Positions 11,600 through 25,274 of a stretch of DNA of 64,000 nt are shown piece after piece (positions within the stretch are counted from its first letter, which is position 1; each line of letters opens with the position of its first letter). This DNA comes from Azadirachta indica. Its lineage: Eukaryota; Streptophyta; Magnoliopsida; Sapindales; Meliaceae. The translations under genes were made by a program, and so were the position numbers. Location: NCBI GenBank assembly GCA_022749755.1, contig CM040453.1:1262102-1326101 (forward strand). The letters are read 5' to 3'. Below the pieces are notes generated by a model. The model ran no database searches, was not told where the DNA came from, and saw nothing but the letters and a program-made list of their open reading frames with translations.

Positions 11600-14500
11600 A
11601 AATGCGCGGCGTCCTCGTCGCGTCTTCCTCACGGAACCTTTTTATGTGCTCTTGGAATTGCCATAGTGCATCTTCATGCTCCCATGTAGCCTCGCTTTCG
11701 GGCAATCCCTTCCACTTGACGAAGTATTCCGTGTAGTTCGGCACTCCTCGCTTTCGAACTCGTCGATCTGCAAGGATACATTCAACCTCCTTCTCAAAAG
11801 AGGTTACCACGGCAGTTGGAGCCCGTTTTGACTCCCCTTGGCTCGGGTCTTCCTCATCTCCATGGTAAGGTTTTAACATGCTTACATGGAAGACGGGGTG
11901 AATCTTCAATTTAGGGGGAAGAAGAACTCGATATGACACCTTGCCCACTTTCTTTATGATCAGAAATGGTCCCTCATAACGTCGAACCAATCCCTTGTGT
12001 ACTTTGCGCAATGTCTTGAATTGTTGGGGTAAGAGTTTCACCATGACTTGGTCCCCCTCTTGGAACTCCACGTCCCTTCGGTTATTGTCCGCCCACTTCT
12101 TCATCTTCTTAGCCGCCTTATCTAGATATGCCCTAGCTAAATCGGCTTGTTCATGCCATGCCTTGGCGAACTTGAAGGCTCCCGAACTTTTCCCATCATA
12201 ACTTGAGGCTAGTGCATGTGGAGTCATCGGTTGTCGTCCCAACACAATCTCGAACGGACTCCTATTAGTTGCCTCGCTCCGCTGCAAGTTGTAAGAAAAT
12301 TGAGCCACATCTAGCAACTTGGCCCAATCCCTTTGGTTGGCACTCACATAGTGCCTCAAGTATAATTCGAGCAGTGCATTGACACGCTCGGTTTGTCCGT
12401 CACTTTGAGGATGAAAGCTTGTAGAAAAATTAAGGTCCGTTCCAAGTAGCTTGAATAACTCGGACCAAAACTTCCCGGTAAACCGTGGATCGCGATCACT
12501 TACAATATTATTCGGCACTCCCCAAAGCTTCACCACATGCTTTAGGAATAATTTTGCAGCTTCTTCCGCTGTGCAATCCGTAGGTGCCGGTATAAAAACT
12601 GCGTATTTGTTAAAACGATCCACCACTACAATGATACTTCCATACCCCTCCGATTTCGGTAGCGACGTGATGAAATCCATGGAAACGCTTTCCCACGGCT
12701 TGTTCGGAATCGGTAATGGCTCAAGTAACCCACCGGATGCTCGTTGCTCAATTTTGTCTTGTTGGCATACAAGACATGTCCGCACGTAGGCCTCGACATC
12801 TTCTCGCATCCTTGGCCAATAGTACAAATTTTCCAACAAAGCATTGGTGCGCTTAGCCCTAGGGTGTCCAGCCCATTTGGAATCATGGCATTCCTTGATA
12901 AGCTCTTTCCTCAAGCCACCCCACTTCGGCACAAATATTCGCCTCCCCTTGGCGTAGAGCAATCCGTCGTCAAACCAAAATCGTCTTGTCTTCCCCTCGT
13001 GTGCGAGCACCACTATATTTTTGGCTAGAGGGTCTTGGGTCAATCCTTCTTTGATCCTCCCTACTAGCTTTCCCTCGGGAATACTTAGGTTAATGGCCGC
13101 CAATGTCGCCTTTCGACTTAATGCATCCGCCACAACATTTGCTTTGCCCGGTTTGTATGTCAAGTCGTAGTCGAATTCCGCCAAGAAGTCTTGCCACCGA
13201 GCTTGCTTTGGACTTAACTTTTTTTGCGTTTGGAAGTAGCTAGTAGCTACATTATCCGTCATAACCACGAAATAACTCCCGAGCAAGTAGTGTCGCCATA
13301 CCCTAAGGCAATGGATGACTGTCGTCATCTCCTTTTCTTGCACGGTGTAGCGCCTTTCCGCCTCATTAAGCTTACGACTCTCGAAAGCAATGGGACGTCC
13401 TTCTTGCATGAGTACACCCCCAATGGCAAAATTCGAGGCATCGGTGTGTACTTCGAAAGGTTTTGTGTGATCGGGCAGCACAAGAACTGTCTCCTCCATG
13501 ATTGCCTTTTTCAAATCTTCAAAGGCATGTTGGCAACCCTCGGTCCAATCCCACGAGCGACTTTTCTTTAGTAAGTCAGTTAGTGGGGCTGCTCTTGCCG
13601 AGTAACTCTTGATGAAGCGACGGTAATAGTTAACCAACCCCAAGAAAGGTCGGAGGTCATGTACCTTGGTCGGAGGTTCCCACTTTGAATAGCTTGCACC
13701 TTAGCCTTATCCATCATCAATGTTCCATCCTTGATCTTATGGCCCAAGAAGTGAACTTCTCGTTGCGCAAAAGAGCACTTCTCCTTTTTCACGTACAATT
13801 CATTCTTTCGCAATACTTGGAACACCTTTCTAAGATGTGCCACATGTTCTTCCAAGGTGTTGCTATATACAACAATGTCATCCAAGTATAGCACCACAAA
13901 TTGATCGAGATAGATGGAATAGCTTGTTAATCAAAGTGCTAAAAGTAGCTGGTGCATTCGTTAGTCCAAAAGGCATGACTAGAAATTCATAGGAACCGTA
14001 CCTTGTTACGCATGTTGTTTTTGGCTCATCTCCCGCCACTATGCGTACTTGGTAGTATCCTGACCTTAAATCAAGTTTGGAGAAGTATCGTGCTTTCCCA
14101 AGTTGATCGAAAAGATCGGAAATGAGTGGAATTGGATATTTGTTCTTGATGGTGACCTTGTTAAGTGCCCGATAATCAATACACATCCGTAGCGTCCCAT
14201 CCTTCTTCTTTTGGAACAAAACCGGAGCGCCGAATGGTGCCTTAGATGGTCGAATGTAGCCCGCATCAAGTAAATCTTGGAGTTGCTTTTTCAACTCTTG
14301 CAACTCCGGTGGAGCGTGTCGGTATGAACTCATGGCGGGAGGTTTGGTGCCCGGTTCCAATTCGATCTTGTGATCCACCTCCCTCCTTGGTGGAAGTTTC
14401 TTGGGCAACTCTTCGGGCATTACATCTTTGAACTCTTTGAGGACGTTATCTACCTCTTTTGGAACATCCCCTTTGCTCACCTCCGCATCGCCATCCTCGT

Positions 14501-16210
14501 CATATTCTTTTAAGAAGGCAAGGTAGCTCTCTTGACCCTTACGCTTCAAACCCTTCTTGAATTGCATGGCCCAGAGTGTCTTAATCTCCACCTTACTTGA
14601 TCTTGATATCGGAACCATGCACGCCTTGCCTCCATCAAGGATGCACATGGTGTTGGCAAATGGTACCGGTACGACCTTCATTTGATCAAAGAAATCCATC
14701 CCAAGCACAATTTTGTGGTCGTCCATAGGTACTACCGACCAATCTATCGGTCCTTTCCATTCTCCGATGGTGGTTTCGACCTTCCGCGCTACACCTTTGA
14801 TTGGTTTAGCGACTGAATTTACTGCCTTCATGGTGCCGCCTTTGTTGGTCACCTTGAGACCTAGTCGTTTAGCTTCGTCAACCTGCACAAAATTATGTGA
14901 GGCACCAGTATCAACTAAGGCTTTTGTTCGTACCTTGTTGATCACCACATCAACATAGATAAGCCACTTTGCTTGTGCCTCCGGAACCGCTCGAATGGCA
15001 TTGAGTAGTTGCAAAGAACCCATCGCCGCGTCACCCTCTCGACTTGGTGGTTCCTCCGCACGAGCCACCATGGCGTTCAATGCCTTCCTCTTCGGACAAT
15101 CCCGCATCCAATGAGGACCATCGCAAAAGTAGCAATTTCGAGAAGGTTTGGAATCCCTCTCTTTGTCATTCCTCGGCTTCTCTTTGCTGCTAGGTGGTTT
15201 GTGGAAACCATCTCCTTGCGATTTGCTATGGTCTCCCCCACCTTTACCTTGGCCACCCTTCTTGTCCTTGGCCTTGGTATTTGATCGCTCACTTGAGTAA
15301 TCAGTGAGAGTCTCCGCAACGGCTATGGCGGTTGCAAGATCTTGCACGCTTCGTCTCCTAAGCTCCGTCTTTGCCCATCCTTGGAGCCCATCCATGAAGA
15401 AAAAGAGCGAATCCTTGTCGCTCATATCCGGAATCTCCAACACCAAGCTAGTAAACTCCTTGATGTAGTCCCGCAAGCTTCCGGATTGTTTGAGGCGTCG
15501 CAGTCGGCCTCGTGCTTCCTCTTCGGCATTTTCCGGATAGAATTGCCGCTTGAGTTCCCGCTTGAAGTCATCGAAGGTTTCGATGGTGCATGTCCCTTTA
15601 CCAATGTCACCGTACCTCCTTCTCCACCACAACATAGCCACATCGGTTAGATAATGGGTAGCGGTACGTATCTTGGTTTGTTCATCAGTGATGCCCATCA
15701 CCTTGACATATTGTTCGATTCCCCACAAGAAGTTGTCCACGTTCTTGGCACTCTTCGAGCCATTATAGGACTTGGGCTTGGGGACATCGACTCTTGGCGC
15801 TTCACGTGTGGTAGTCATCCCACTTGTTGCCGCACGCTTGCACAAAGCCACATCCTCTTAATTGTGGCGAGTTCCCTATCAATGTAGGCTCGGATGTCCC
15901 TAAACATACGGTCGTGAACCGCTAGCAACTCTTGCTTGAAGGCATCCTCGAGTTTGGCGGTAGACACCTCCACTACCTCACGAAGAGCATTGTCCTCCGC
16001 TTCCAACCCGTCGAAGCGCTGCTCCATCTCGTCAAGGCGTGAGTCTACACTTGCCACAAAAGCTTCCACGCTAGCTACTCGAGCGTCCAAGCCAGCCACC
16101 ATGTCCTTGGACTGCGCCCTCTTGCTTCCACCCTTGGTAGGACATTGCTCGTCACGTCCCCGCACTTGGGCCTCCTCACCTACAATGGTAACGTCGGAAA
16201 CGTTGGCCAT
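11598..16210 (-). pseudogene. Gypsy gag-pol polyprotein, broken by three indels
   Basis: Reading begins at 16210 (MANVSDVTIV) with a coiled-coil-rich gag start. A one-base break near 15851 leads into the main gag domain, a CCHC-like knuckle ([13 protein letters not shown], one residue shorter than the classic spacing), the protease motif VDTGASHNF, and the reverse transcriptase start through [12 protein letters not shown] second break at about 13912 precedes YLDDIVVYS, and a third at about 13683 restores the previous frame. The last long segment (to 11598) carries RNase H, the H-C zinc finger of integrase (CLVCQQDK), the integrase core with MDFITSLP and SDRDPRF, and a C-terminal chromodomain (YFVKWKGLPESEATWE). 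All catalytic motifs I can see are retained. As written the polyprotein cannot be made in one piece. Sequencing error at single bases is a possible alternative. Confidence 0.9.
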
Positions 16211-16302
16211 TCCTTTTGATAGAGTTTCCCTTCACGCAACTTTTGATTCGAAAGCTCCCTCTCAACAAGGTCTCCGCTCAACCTTGTGTTGCTCAACCTT
16301 GA

Positions 16303-16314
16303 GCTCTGATACCA
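16303..16314 (-). other. Primer binding site, initiator tRNA-Met
   Basis: The minus strand reads TGGTATCAGAGC two bases inside the 5' LTR. This is the standard plant LTR-element PBS complementary to the 3' end of initiator tRNA-Met. Confidence 0.92.
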
Positions 16315-16316
16315 AC

Positions 16317-16948
16317 TGTCACGGCCTCACTCTCTTCACTCGTTTCGACCGTGCGGTGCTTAGCAACTCCGCTCACTAAGCAAGCCTTCGACACCCGCAA
16401 TGCGCTAAATCGGAAGCTTATGAATAAAGAGAGAAGAGAGAGCAATAAGAGTTTGAGTGAAGAGTGATTTACACAACTCAAGTTTATTGCTTAATTGCTT
16501 AATTACTTGGTTGCTTGGTTTGGCCAAATGAGGCCTCACCTATTTATAGGAAAACTTACATAAAATGGACGGCCTAGATTGCACCTCACAATGCATTTTT
16601 TTGGGTTAGGATTGGCTTTCTAGAAATGTCCTAGAAAATATCTACACAATTGTCAAAATGGTAATGCTATCTACACAATTCTAGAACTTGGGCTAATTGG
16701 GCCACCATTCTAGAAGTTGGGCTAGTTGGGCTAACATTGGGCTATAAGTACAATAATGCCAATAAGGAAGAATATATGGATCTTTGGCCCAAATGCCTCA
16801 TTGCCCCTCTTAACCCGTTCTATCGACGAGACATATTGCCGAAACTCACGCATCCGCTTGTCCCGGATTTTCCCTCGCGCAAATTCTGTCCGCACAATGT
16901 TTCGGCCACGGTTACTGTTTACGAGCACTGTTCACGCGGGGCGTGACA
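16317..16948 (-). repeat. 5' LTR of the gypsy element
   Basis: 632 bp, same ends as the 3' LTR. A TATAAATA box reads on the minus strand at 16548-16541, in the position expected for the element's promoter. Confidence 0.95.
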
Positions 16949-17351
16949 GTATGCATAAATTAGTTATCGGTATTCCTGTATATAACACCCAGTCCCACAC
17001 TTAATTTGCTGCCAATATCATTAATTTAGGAAAAACTTTTCTTACTCTCATGTTCTCATCTTAACAACACTTTCCCATTTCCCTGCTATTTGGTTCTCTT
17101 TGTTTGTTTCTCCCTCACTAGTTCTACTTTCGTCCTTCTCTTTCTTTATTTTATTTTCTCTTATTGCTTCCAGTACTATTTTGTGCTTTACTCAGATTGA
17201 AGAATTCTATTTTCATATTTTTCATCTTTCTATCTCAACAGTATTTTACTGCAGCCCAGTGTTTTGTTTCGTTTTTCTTTGTTATGTTTTATTTGCTTTG
17301 ATCTACATTCGCTTTCTTTTTGAACCTTAAAAGAAACCAAAAAAAAAAATC
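16949..17351. other. Former leader region of NLR 2
   Basis: Pyrimidine-rich sequence without a gene. Just before the NLR 2 reading frame, the end (tttttgaaccttaaaagaaacc) loosely resembles the sequence just before the NLR 1 start codon (cttttcacaccttataagaaaaggg). This suggests an original 5' leader now joined to mid-NB-ARC sequence. Confidence 0.5.
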
Positions 17352-20300
17352 ATGGCAACAAAAGTGAAGATCTATTTCCGACGAGATGTTTTAAACGACG
17401 AATTGGCTTGGAGTCTGTTAAAGAAGATCGCGGGGTATTACATTGAAGGTTTTGAGTTGAAACCTGTGGCAACAGAAGTGGCCAGGGAATGTGCTGATTC
17501 ATCCAATTCCATTGTCACCGCAGCATGGGCATTAAGAAATAAGGGATTATTTGAATGGAACGACTCTTCGCAACAATTAAGAGGGCCTTCCTCAACCAAG
17601 TTTAATGATATACAGGAAAAGGCGTATTCAGCTATAGAATCAACTTACAATCTTTTAGAAGGCGAGGAACTGAAGAAATTCTTTTTGCTCATTGGATATA
17701 CCTTCATCACATTGGTCGACGACTTGTCAATGTACGGGGTCGGTTTGGGTTTATTTCAAGGCATCGACATCAAGACGGAAGAAGCACATTTTCGACTACG
17801 TACGTTGGTCCAGCAACTCAAAGATTCTCTTCTTTTGCTTGATGATATAGCCAATATTGAAGACTTTCTTATGCCTTACATTGTTCGTGATGTTGCCATA
17901 TCAATTGCATTTAGAGACCAATGTATACTCAGAAAAAAAAAAATCAGCAGGTTAATCAATGGGAATTATGCCCAGATGAGAATACCACAAAAAGTTACAA
18001 TTCGATCGTGTTAATTGATGACGAAATTGCTGAGCTTCCGGAAGTTTTGGAATGTCCACAACTGAAACTTTTTGCTATTCGTGCTCTGGATTCGTCATTA
18101 AAAATTTCGGATGATTTTTTCAAAAAGAATATAGAGCTCAGAGTTTTATATCTAACTTACATGAAATTATTGTCACCGCCATTGTCACTCCGTCTCCTGA
18201 CAAACCTTCAAACTCTTCGTCTATATGGCTGCAAACTGGAGAACCTGGCTGTTATCGGAGACATGAAGAAACTAGAAATCCTTTTCTTACAAAGTTGTAA
18301 TATGAAGCAGTTGTTCTGTAGAAGTAGGTCAGTTGACTCGCCTAAGGTCGCTTGAGTTGAGAGATTGTACCGAACTTGAAGTTATTACTTAATCCACCAA
18401 ATGTTTTATCACCGTTAACCAATTTGGAAGCATTGCTTACGGGTAGCTTTGCAGAATGGGAGGTGGAAGAGCTCAGCAGTGAAAAAAGAAATGCTAGCCT
18501 GGATGAGTTGAAGCGTTTGCCTAGTCTCACTGCTTTACCAATCAGACTTGTTCTTCAGAAAAGTCGAAAGGTACCAAATATCGACGAAAAGTAATCTTGG
18601 AATTTGCAAAAAGCTTCGCCTGAGATTTCTAGACAATTCAAACTTGAGCTTCCCCATACCAACATTTTTTTGAAGGACAGACATATCATGCACCTGAGGG
18701 GAATTGAAGACCTACATTTAAAAGGATTGCAGGACATGGAGAATGTTCTTTACGGATTAGACAGAGAAGGTTTTCCACAATTGAATTATCTTGAGGTGAA
18801 AAGTAATCCCAAACTTTTGTGTATCATTGATTCGACGGAGCACGTCAGTCATATTGCCTTCCCCTGCTTACAGATCTTCCAAACACGGAGAAAATATATC
18901 GCTCTGAACTCTCCGCAGAATCTTTTTGCAAATTGAGGAAGATAGATGTGAGCAGTTGCGGTAAATTAAGAAATATACTTTCATTCTCCATTGCCAGAGG
19001 ACTTCAACAACTTCAGTTAATTACTGTGTTTCGATGCCCGAATGTGGAAGAAATTTTTGTCATTGGAAGAGAAGATGAATTCAAAAGTAGTTGTGATCAA
19101 CTGGTTGACAACATTGAACTCAATCAGTTACGCTCGCTTTAACTTGTTTTTCTTTCGCAACTCACAACCTTCGCCTTTAGGTCAGAACAGAGACAGGAGG
19201 CATCCAAAACTGACAAGCAATCGAATGAAATCAACATTCGTGCTACGGACCCACTTTTCAATGAGAAGGTACGCTATCTTATTATCTATGTCTATCAAAT
19301 TTGTCCTTTTATTATATGAGTGTTCTTTTAATTTATAATAGTAACAAGACGTGAACTTGTGAGCAGGCTGCGTTACCCAAATTGGAAGTCTTAGAATTGT
19401 ATGAAACAAAAGTCGAGAGGATCTGGCAAAGCCATGCAACTATGTCTTGTGGCATTCGAAATTTAACACGGCTGATCGTAAGTGGCTGTAATAATTTAAA
19501 ATGCTTATTCTCATCTTCTATTGCTAGTAGCTTCGTTCAACTCCAACATCTTACCATATGCAAATGCCCGGCCTTAGAACAGATGGTAATCGTCGACGAG
19601 GACGGACTGAGGAGAAGAAAGCAAAATTGTAGTGTTTCGTCAATTAAAATTTCTAGGATGGAAAGCCTTAAAAATCTCACAAAATTCTGCTCAGGTAACT
19701 ATTAAATTTCCATGCTTGAAACATTTGGAGATAAAAGAATGTCCTGAATTGAAGGGATTCATGGTGAAAAATAATATGAGCGCGGACTCGATAGAGATTT
19801 CTCTGTTCAACGAAATCGTACATAAAAAGACTTTAAATCTTTCAATTTCGAGCACTTCTAATTTTTTCCAGCATATTTCACTAAATTCAATTTGTATTAG
19901 AAGTATTCTAAATATTACAATTAGAGCTAGTATAGAAAATAATATTATAACTTGAATGACATGTGTACTGCAGGTTGCATTTCCAATCACTGAGCAAGGA
20001 AGTGTAAAACACTGTGATAAGCTACGGAACCTTTTTTCTTGAAGCACTTACAAATAATTCCTGAGGTCAGAATATCTATATGTTAAGAACTGTGGATCTT
20101 TAGAAGTTATATTTGATGTGGAAGGGCCAAATTTTGAGGATAAGCAAAATGAGGTGACTCAGTTGATTAAATTGGATATTGTTGGTCTGCCAAAACTGAA
20201 GCATGTGTGGAATAAGGACCCCCAACAGTTTCTCTCTTTTCAGGAACTAAGATGAGTGATAATTGTTGATTGTGACGGACTGAGAAATGTCCTTCCAACG

Positions 20301-20469
20301 TCCATTGCTAGTAGCCTTTCACAATTGGAAAGTCTTGATACAAGTAGATGTGGGATAGAGGAGATTGTTTTTGTCTCCGGGGAAGAAACAGAAACAAACC
20401 CAAGGTTTGTTTTTCCAAGGGTAACCTCTCTTACACTACATGACCTGCCAAAATTTATAACATTCTTTC

Positions 20470-21239
20470 TATTGGGTTGGATTTCCTTCTTTTTGGAGAT
20501 GATTCAAATTTTTTCTTCAATAGTAACAAGTTTAATTAATTTAAGGACATTTTAGTCTTTTTTCAAGTAATGTTAATATTTTAATTTTTTTGTTACAATA
20601 TATATATGTGTGTTTAGAAGATAAACGTTACTGTCCATCGTTTTAGAGATAGTGGATACTGTTTACAAAAGAGAGGCAGAATAGTAAATTCGGGATAGTT
20701 TTGATCAAGTGACTGATCAAAAGTCGATTTATGGTCCGATTGAGCTAAAATTTTACCAGCAGCTTTTTAACTCAGAGGACTAAATTCTGAACGGTGGAGA
20801 TCAGATTTGGAGCTCCCTTTCTCTAGATTTTGTGATTGGAAGTTAGGCCACCAATTTTGGTGATGTTTTTATTGAATTCTCTCTAATTTCTTTGTAAAAC
20901 TTGATTGTTTGCCAAAATTGTATGATCTTGAAAATATTATGGATGTGTACCTCTAGTTCTAATTAGAGAGAAATTGTGTATTCTCATTATTTAATTATAA
21001 TGGAGTTTTTTGGGTGGACTACGGTCCCGTAGTTTTTACTCCTCACATTGGGGAGGTTTTCCACGTTAAAATTGATTGTGTTATGGTTATTTTGTTGATG
21101 ATATGGTTGCTATACAAGAATTGATTTTTGTACCCAAAGATTGTTGTTCTATTTATTTGTTTCCTATTAGGTTCACGTAAGAAGGGATAATATAATTATT
21201 GTGCTTCCACAAATTGGTTTGTATTAGTTTATCCCAACA
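20470..21239 (+). repeat. 5' LTR of the copia element
   Basis: 770 bp, TATTGGG to CCCAACA. It pairs with 25275-26043. Confidence 0.93.
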
Positions 21240-21242
21240 AAG

Positions 21243-21254
21243 TGGTATCAGAGC
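21243..21254 (+). other. Primer binding site of the copia element
   Basis: TGGTATCAGAGC, complementary to initiator tRNA-Met, lies three bases after the 5' LTR. Confidence 0.92.
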
Positions 21255-21287
21255 TTTGGTTATATTTGTTTTGTGCCTTTTGTTGAA

Positions 21288-24200
21288 TGATGGAAGCTAA
21301 TACAAGTAGAATGGTTAATTTGAATGGTGCAAATTATCATTTATGGAAGGGAAAGATGGAAGATCTTTAATATGTGAAAGATTATTATTTACCCGTATTT
21401 GAGAAACAGAAACTCGATAATAAAACAGATGCACAATGAAAGTTCTTCATCGTCAGGTGTGTGGGTATATCAGACAATAGGTAGATGATAATGTTTTGAA
21501 TCATATCAGTGGAGAGACAGATGCAAGTTCTTTGTGGAATAAGCTTGAAGAGTTGTATGCCAGAAAAATCGGGAACAATAAACTATTTTTGATAAAACAG
21601 ATGATGAACTTGAAATATCGGGATGGAAAACTTATGACAGATCACTTGAATGCATTTCAGAGAATCATTAATCAGTTGACTAGAATGAACATAAAATTTG
21701 AAGATGAAGTACAAGAGTTATGGTTTTTAGGCACATTACTGGACTCATGGGAGACATTTAGAATGTTATTATCTAACTTAGCTCCTGATGGTATTATCAC
21801 CATGTAATTGACTAATAATAGTGTTCTGAATGAAGAGGATAGAAGAAAGTCACAGGGTTCTTCACAGTTAGATATCATAGTCACAGAAAAGAGGGAGAGG
21901 AGTAAGAGTAGAGGTCCGAAGAACAGAGATAAAAATAAAAGTAAGACCAATAAGTTTACCAATGTTAAATGCTATCATTATGGTTTGAAAGGGCATATAA
22001 AGAAGTATTGTTGACAGCTCAAGCGAGACAATAAGAAGGATAAAGGAAAGGAAAAATAAAAATGATGACAATAGTGATGATGATAGAGTTACTACTGTTA
22101 CAGATGACTTTCTTATTATGTATGATAATGATGTTGTCAACCTTATATGCCATGAGACCAGCTGGATAATTGATAGTGGTGCCTCCATTCATGCTACATC
22201 GCGAAGGAAATTTTTTACATCTTATACATCCGGTGATTTTGGAGATGTTAAGATAGGAAATAATGGCTTAGCTGAAGCCATATGCATGAGAGATGTGTGC
22301 TTGGAGACCAATAATGGCACGATGTTACTGTTGAAAAATGTCAAACATATTTATGATATTTGTTTGAACTTGATTTCTGCAGGTAAACTTGATGATGAGG
22401 GTTTCTCCAGCACCTTTAGTAGTGGTAAATGGAAGCTTAGTAAAGGTTCCATGGTTGTAGCTCGAGAAAAGAAATTTTTTTCATTGTACTTTATGTAAGC
22501 AAAGATTGCAGACAGCAGCATCAATACAGTGAAAAATGAAGATACAATTGAGTTATGGCATAGAAGACTTGGTTACATAAGTGAGAAGGGTTTGAATGTT
22601 TTGGCTAAGAAGAATATGCTTTCTGGGTTGAAAATGAATCTTTGAAGAAGTGTGTTCATTGTTTGGTAGCGAAACAAACTAAGATTACCTTCAAGACATC
22701 TCCACCTTCAAGAAAATCAGGTATACTCGAACTAGTACACTCTGATGTTTGTGACCCTATGAAAACAAAAACACTTGGTGGTGCTCTCTATTTTGTGACT
22801 TTTATTGATGATCACTCAAAGAAGTTGTGGGTTTATACATTGAAGATAAAAGATCAAGTACTAGATGTGTTCAAACAGTTTCAGGCTTTAGTTGAGAGAC
22901 AGACTGAAAAGAAGTTGAAGTGCATCAGAACTGATAATGAGGGTGAGTATTTTAGACCATTTGATGAGTATTGCAAACAGTTAAGAATTCGTCATCAAAA
23001 GATAGCTCCGAAGACTCCTCAGTTAAATGGGCTAGCTGAGAGGATGAATAGAACACTAGTTGAAAGAGTGAGATGTTTGCTTTCACAAGCACAATTGCTA
23101 ATATTTTTTTGGGGGGAGGCTTTGAATACAGTTGTACATGTATTGAATCTCACACTGTGTGTTCCTTTAGACTTTGATGTTCCAGATAAAGTTTGTTCAG
23201 GAAAGAATATTGCTTATGATTATTTGCGTGTCTTTAGATGTAAAGCATTTGTGCATATTCTCAAAAATAAAAGGTTTAAACTTGATATTAAGACAAGACA
23301 ATATGTATTTCTCGACTATGATCAAGATGAGTTTGGCTACAGATTTTATGATCCAGTGCAAAAGAAACTTGTAAGAAGTCGAGATGCTGTGTTTATGGAT
23401 GACCAAACTATACAGGATATTGAGAAGTCAAAAGAAGCAATGCCTCAGTATAGTAATGCGTTGATAGACTTGGATACAGTTATTCCTACACATGTTCTAG
23501 CATAGCTTACAAATGAAGTCCAGGATAACTAGCATGGTACAGGTGATATTGACACTTATACACAGGCTGAGGTTGATGATGATGTTCAGATCATTCATCT
23601 ACTTCAGAGGTTTCACTAGATGCTCCACTCAGAAGATCTACCAGAAACTGACAGCCTCCACACAGTATCCTACGAGTGAGTATATATTACTAATTGATGG
23701 GGGAGAACCTGAATGTTATGCAGAAGCAGTGGAAAGTGAACACAAGAAGGAGTGGATTGATGCCATGCAAGACGAGATGAAGTCACTGTATGAAAATCAC
23801 ACATTTGAGTTGGTAAAGTTATTTAAGGGTAAAAGAGCTTTGAAAAACAAATAAGTGTATAGAGTGAAACAGGAAGAACATACCTCGCAGCCACGATATA
23901 AAGCCAGATTGGTTGTCAAGAGATTTAGCCAAAGAAAAGGTGTTGACTTTGATGAAATCTTCTCTTCAGTTGTCAAAATGTCATCCATTTGTGTGGTATT
24001 GGGCATAGCGGCTAATCTTGACTTGGAGGTTGAGCAAATGGATGTAAAGACTGTTTTTCTACATGGGGATTTAGATAAAGAAATTTATATGGAGTAGTCA
24101 GAGGGTTTCAAAATAAAAGGAAAAGAAGACTGTGTGTAAGCTGAAGAAAAGTCTTTATGGCTTGAAACAGGCACCAAGACAGTGGTATAAGAAGTTTGAA

Positions 24201-25257
24201 TCAGTTATGGGGGAGCCAGGCTACCGGAAAACTTCTTTTGACCATTGTGTTTTTGTGCAGAAATTCTCTGATGATGATTTTATCATATTGTTGCTTTATG
24301 TTGATTGTTGGCAGGAATGCTTCTAGAATTGACAGGTTAAAGAAGCAGTTGAGCAAATCCTTTGCTATGAAGGATTTAGGGCCAGCAAAACAAATTCTTG
24401 ACATCCGAATTTATCGAGATAGAGTAGTCAAGAAGTTGTGTATATCACAGGAGCATTATATTGAAAAGGTACTTGAAAGGTTTAAAATGAGCAACGCTCA
24501 AGTGATTAGCACTCCTTTTACTACATACTTTAAGTTAAGTACCAAGCAGTCCCTTACAACAGATAAAGAGAAAGAAGACATGGAAAGAGTTTTTTTTGCT
24601 TCAGCAGTTGGAAGCTTGATGTATGTAATGGTATGCACAAGACCAAATATTACTTATGCAGCTGGTATTGTTAGTAGATTTTTATCCAATCTAGGAAGAG
24701 AGCATTGGAATACAGTGAAGTTGATTATGAGATATCTTCGAGGTACTTCAGATTTCAAACTCATATTTGGAAGTGGAGAACCTATGTTAGTTGGCTATAC
24801 AGATTCAAATATGGCTGGAGAAGTTGATACTCGAAAGTCTACTATGGGTTACTTGATGACACTTTCAGGTGGAGCTGTATCATGGCAATTAAGGCTACAA
24901 AAATGTGTTGCACTTTCCATTACAGAGGCAGAATTCATTGCAGCAACTGAAACATGCAAAGAATTGTTGTAGATGAAGAGGTTCTTACAGAAACTCGATT
25001 TCAAGCAATAGCGATATGTGATATTTTGTAATAATCAGAGTGTAATTCACTTGAGTAAGAATTCCTCTTTTCATGCAAAATCAAAATATATTGAGGGGAG
25101 ATATCATTGGTTGAGAGATGCACTTAATGATAATATGTTTGAGCTTGAAAAGATTCACACAGATCACAATGCCTCTGATAAGTTAACCAAGACTCTTCCG
25201 AGGGAAAAGCTTGAAGTTTGTTTTTCGATTGTTAGGTTGGCAAGTCTCTCCATATAG
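21288..25257 (+). pseudogene. Copia gag-pol, multiply broken
   Basis: Fragments in order: gag from about 21288 (NLNGANYHLWKGKMEDL then a stop); a zinc knuckle at about 21970 in which the second cysteine is Tyr (CYHYGLKGHIKKYC); protease DSGAS at about 22170; integrase core 22720-23100 with DNEGEY and PQLNGLAERMNR; reverse transcriptase 23690-24300, where the expected YVDD reads YVDCW and the frame shifts; and RNase H 24790-25257 with SITEAEF. Stops interrupt at about 21370, 21440, 21805, 22015, 22498, 23505, 23852, 24095, 24972 and 25010. It cannot produce a working polyprotein. Confidence 0.92.
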
Positions 25258-25274
25258 TCAAAAAGAGGGAGATT

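Larger units (their letters stand above)
10963..16948 (-). mobile_element. Ty3/gypsy LTR retrotransposon, chromovirus type
   Basis: Complete element of about 6.0 kb in minus orientation. The LTRs begin TGTCACG and end CGTGACA on the plus strand. A PBS complementary to initiator tRNA-Met abuts the 5' LTR, a purine tract abuts the 3' LTR, and GTAT flanks both sides (10959-10962 and 16949-16952). Internal coding runs gag, zinc knuckle, protease, reverse transcriptase, RNase H, integrase, chromodomain, the Ty3/gypsy order. By hand the LTRs differ at about 22 positions in 624, nearly all transitions, plus a 9-bp indel, so insertion is fairly recent. The clade may be Galadriel-like, but I am unsure. 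Confidence 0.95.

Noticed and set aside
11375..11666. Plus-strand open frames in both gypsy LTRs (11375-11666 and 16737-17004)
   Set aside because: They are reading-frame shadows of LTR sequence, repeated because the LTRs are repeated. No protein family.
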